Below, piece after piece: positions 62,192 through 64,000 of a stretch of DNA of 64,000 nucleotides (position 1 is the stretch's first letter; every line of letters starts with the position of its first letter). The position numbers were made by a program, and so were the translations under genes. Origin of the DNA: Amaranthus tricolor (lineage: Eukaryota; Streptophyta; Magnoliopsida; Caryophyllales; Amaranthaceae); assembly GCF_026212465.1 (NCBI RefSeq), contig NC_080049.1:13600349-13664348 (forward strand), written 5' to 3'. The notes under the pieces were generated by a model, which saw only the letters and a program-made list of their open reading frames with translations, made no database searches and was not told where the DNA came from.

Positions 62192-63408
62192 TGTTGAAAT
62201 ACACGAAGATGGTCGAATGCAACAAGAGGGGGGGTGAATTGTTGTGTATCTAACTTTACTTCGTTTTTCTTCTAATTTGCGAAATTTTAACAAACAAAAT
62301 AAAGTTTAAACGTAAAAAGCAAAAGATAAAAAGGAGACAAAGATTTTACGTGGAAACCTTCTTGGCCTAATAAGAAGGAAAACCACGACCCCCCGGGATT
62401 TCAAAATTCTCACTATGTTTTAGGCAATCAATTACAATTACATAAAACAAATATGCTTCACTTGAAGCTTCTCTACTCTAGGCCTATTTCTCTTCTCTTC
62501 TTTTCTCCTTCTCTTTCTCTTCTTACGCTTCTCTATTCCCTTAGACTTTCCTTAAGTCTAATTACAACAAAAACACTCAATTACCCTTAAAAAGCCAATT
62601 CTTAAGAAGATTAAAATTAAGTAGTTGCTCAAGAAAAATATAATGAATTAATTGGCAAATTCATGAACAAAATATTTTTCTTATTTTGATCTCACCTTAA
62701 GGACACTCTTAGATGGATATCGGTTTAGCGTAGCTTCCCTCGTTTATAAAGGGAACAGCCATTTGTGCACTCAACCCACGATTACCATGTAGTGCACTCA
62801 CCCCATGACTTCCATTTACTTACTTGCTCCCAAAGAAAGTTGGGAAGTTATTGAAGGTAGAGGTGGAAAATGACTGCGGTTCTCTTGTACGGTTAACAGA
62901 ACATGAGTCACTAAGAAGATCCTAAATAATAGGAGACTCGTTCAAAGTAGAGAATAAATCTCTTGGGTGTCCGATTTTATAGGAGACTAATTCAAAGTGA
63001 GGAATAAGTCTTCTCCATATTTTTTAGGTGTTTTAAAAAACTTTTTGCCAATTAATAAATGAATTTAATTAAGCAACTAATTAAACTTTTAACCTTTTAC
63101 ATTAACCAAAAACAGAAAACGTAATTTTCGTAACTTCCAGTCAATGTCTTCTCCAGACCTGTATCGTGGGGAACAGCGCACTGTCTCCATCTACAACTTT
63201 CGTCATGACTTTAACTCTAGGAACAATAAACTGTCTTCCAAAGAAATTGTCCAACTTCTTGGATATTTGAGACATGTACAACTTCCATGAACCAAGTCAT
63301 AGGCTTCATCAACGATTAACACAATCGGATATTTACCTACAAAACAATCTCTAAAATATGTTTGTTTATTTAGAAGTGAAGTCATCATCAAAACCTAAGA
63401 GGCCAACA
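62192..63408 (-). repeat. 3' LTR (1,217 bp) of a minus-strand LTR retrotransposon, probably copia-type
   Basis: Plus-strand ends are TGTTGAAATACACG at 62192 and GAGGCCAACA at 63408. The LTR resembles the solo LTR at 42062-43318. Bases ACACG just before it (62187-62191) should recur beyond the window if this is an intact insertion. Assignment to copia is a guess from LTR style; no coding domain of the element is in the window. Confidence 0.8.
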
Positions 63409-63425
63409 AATTCCCCCTTTTTGAT
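63409..63425 (-). other. Polypurine tract next to the 3' LTR
   Basis: On the minus strand, AAAAGGGGGAATT directly precedes the LTR start TGTTGGCC. This fixes the element's orientation as minus and this LTR as the 3' one. Confidence 0.8.
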
Positions 63426-64000
63426 GATGACAAACTTTATAAACAAACTTAAGTAAACAAGAGTAAAACAAAATTCTTAGAGTATACTAGAGATTAAAGT
63501 AACTCTAACTAACTTAGTAAATTAACTCGTTACAGTATAGTTTACCAAGCATGCATATACCAATTTACTCAAATTATTTAAATAATTAAACTGAAACAAA
63601 AATGAAAATAACCTAAAACATAAAGTATTCTCAAAACAACTTTAAAACAGTTAAACAAAAACAAACAATTAACCAAAATAACCGTAATGTTAAAAACAAC
63701 ACAGATGAAAAAAAAAACAGAATGTTTTAGCATAAACATAATTAGCAGTTAGCAGCATAATCCTTGCACACAACGCAAACACATTATCTCCCATAATTGA
63801 ATCAATATGAATCAATTGAGATATGTAACCGTCAATTCACACAGCTCCTCTTAAGTTTGTGCATTCTCTTCCCCCTTTTGTCATCAATCAAAAATAAGAT
63901 AAGGAATATCAATCCTCAGCACAAAACATATAGAATTGTTAGTGATGAAAGCAAGAAAAAATAATAAAAGTAAGTGCCATGAACAATAATCAAACCTGCA
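63426..64000 (-). mobile_element. 3' internal region of the same LTR retrotransposon, no coding domain seen
   Basis: This is AT-rich sequence beginning (plus strand) TTTTGATGATGACAAAC and containing a second TTTTGTCATCAATCA phrase near 63876. No open frame over a convincing length and no recognisable gag, pol or envelope-like motif is present. The element extends beyond the right end of the window. Confidence 0.6.

Overview
This window is repeat-dominated plant nuclear DNA, from a heterochromatic or pericentromeric-type region of an angiosperm. The evidence is a CACTA (En/Spm) element with tnp2-type transposase and GT-AG introns, Tekay-like Ty3/gypsy chromoviruses with long LTRs, copia-like LTRs and a hAT element. 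I found no host gene, tRNA, rRNA or CRISPR array. I cannot name the species from sequence alone.

Layout. (1) 1-23155: a tandem satellite with a monomer of about 170 bp, cut by a 100-N gap (6652-6751). Left of the gap it is organised mainly as ~0.5 kb trimers. Right of it, to about 20.3 kb, it forms a ~1.54 kb nine-monomer higher-order repeat. The last ~2.9 kb is divergent. (2) 23156-23832: the 3' end of a CACTA element in inverted orientation, fused to the satellite inside a coding exon. (3) 23833-24613: a degenerate AATGAAC-type minisatellite. (4) 24614-37485: a CACTA element of 12,872 bp with both termini and an AAT target duplication. Both genes are on the minus strand: a tnp2-type transposase gene broken by an LTR insertion, and downstream an eleven-exon gene ending in a Ulp1-like (C48) cysteine protease domain. 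(5) 37486-39955: more minisatellite. (6) 39956-53408: a decayed Tekay-like chromovirus with AATAA target duplication, carrying a nested solo LTR and a hAT element. (7) 53409-55056: minisatellite. (8) 55057-62191: a second copy of the same chromovirus insertion, produced by a tandem duplication of about 15.1 kb. (9) 62192-64000: a minus-strand LTR retrotransposon (3' LTR, polypurine tract, start of the internal region) inserted in copy two and running off the window.

Main result. The ~170-bp satellite is also found inside the CACTA element, as about eight monomers in the intron between the exon with the catalytic Asp and the exon with the catalytic Cys of the Ulp1-like gene. A further monomer relic lies between the two CACTA genes. 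The 23-kb array is joined to an inverted CACTA 3' end at the corresponding place and in the same relative orientation. The simplest reading is that the long satellite array was seeded by, and amplified from, tandem repeats carried in an intron of a DNA transposon. Most of the rest of the window records successive nested insertions whose order can be read from target duplications and shared lesions.
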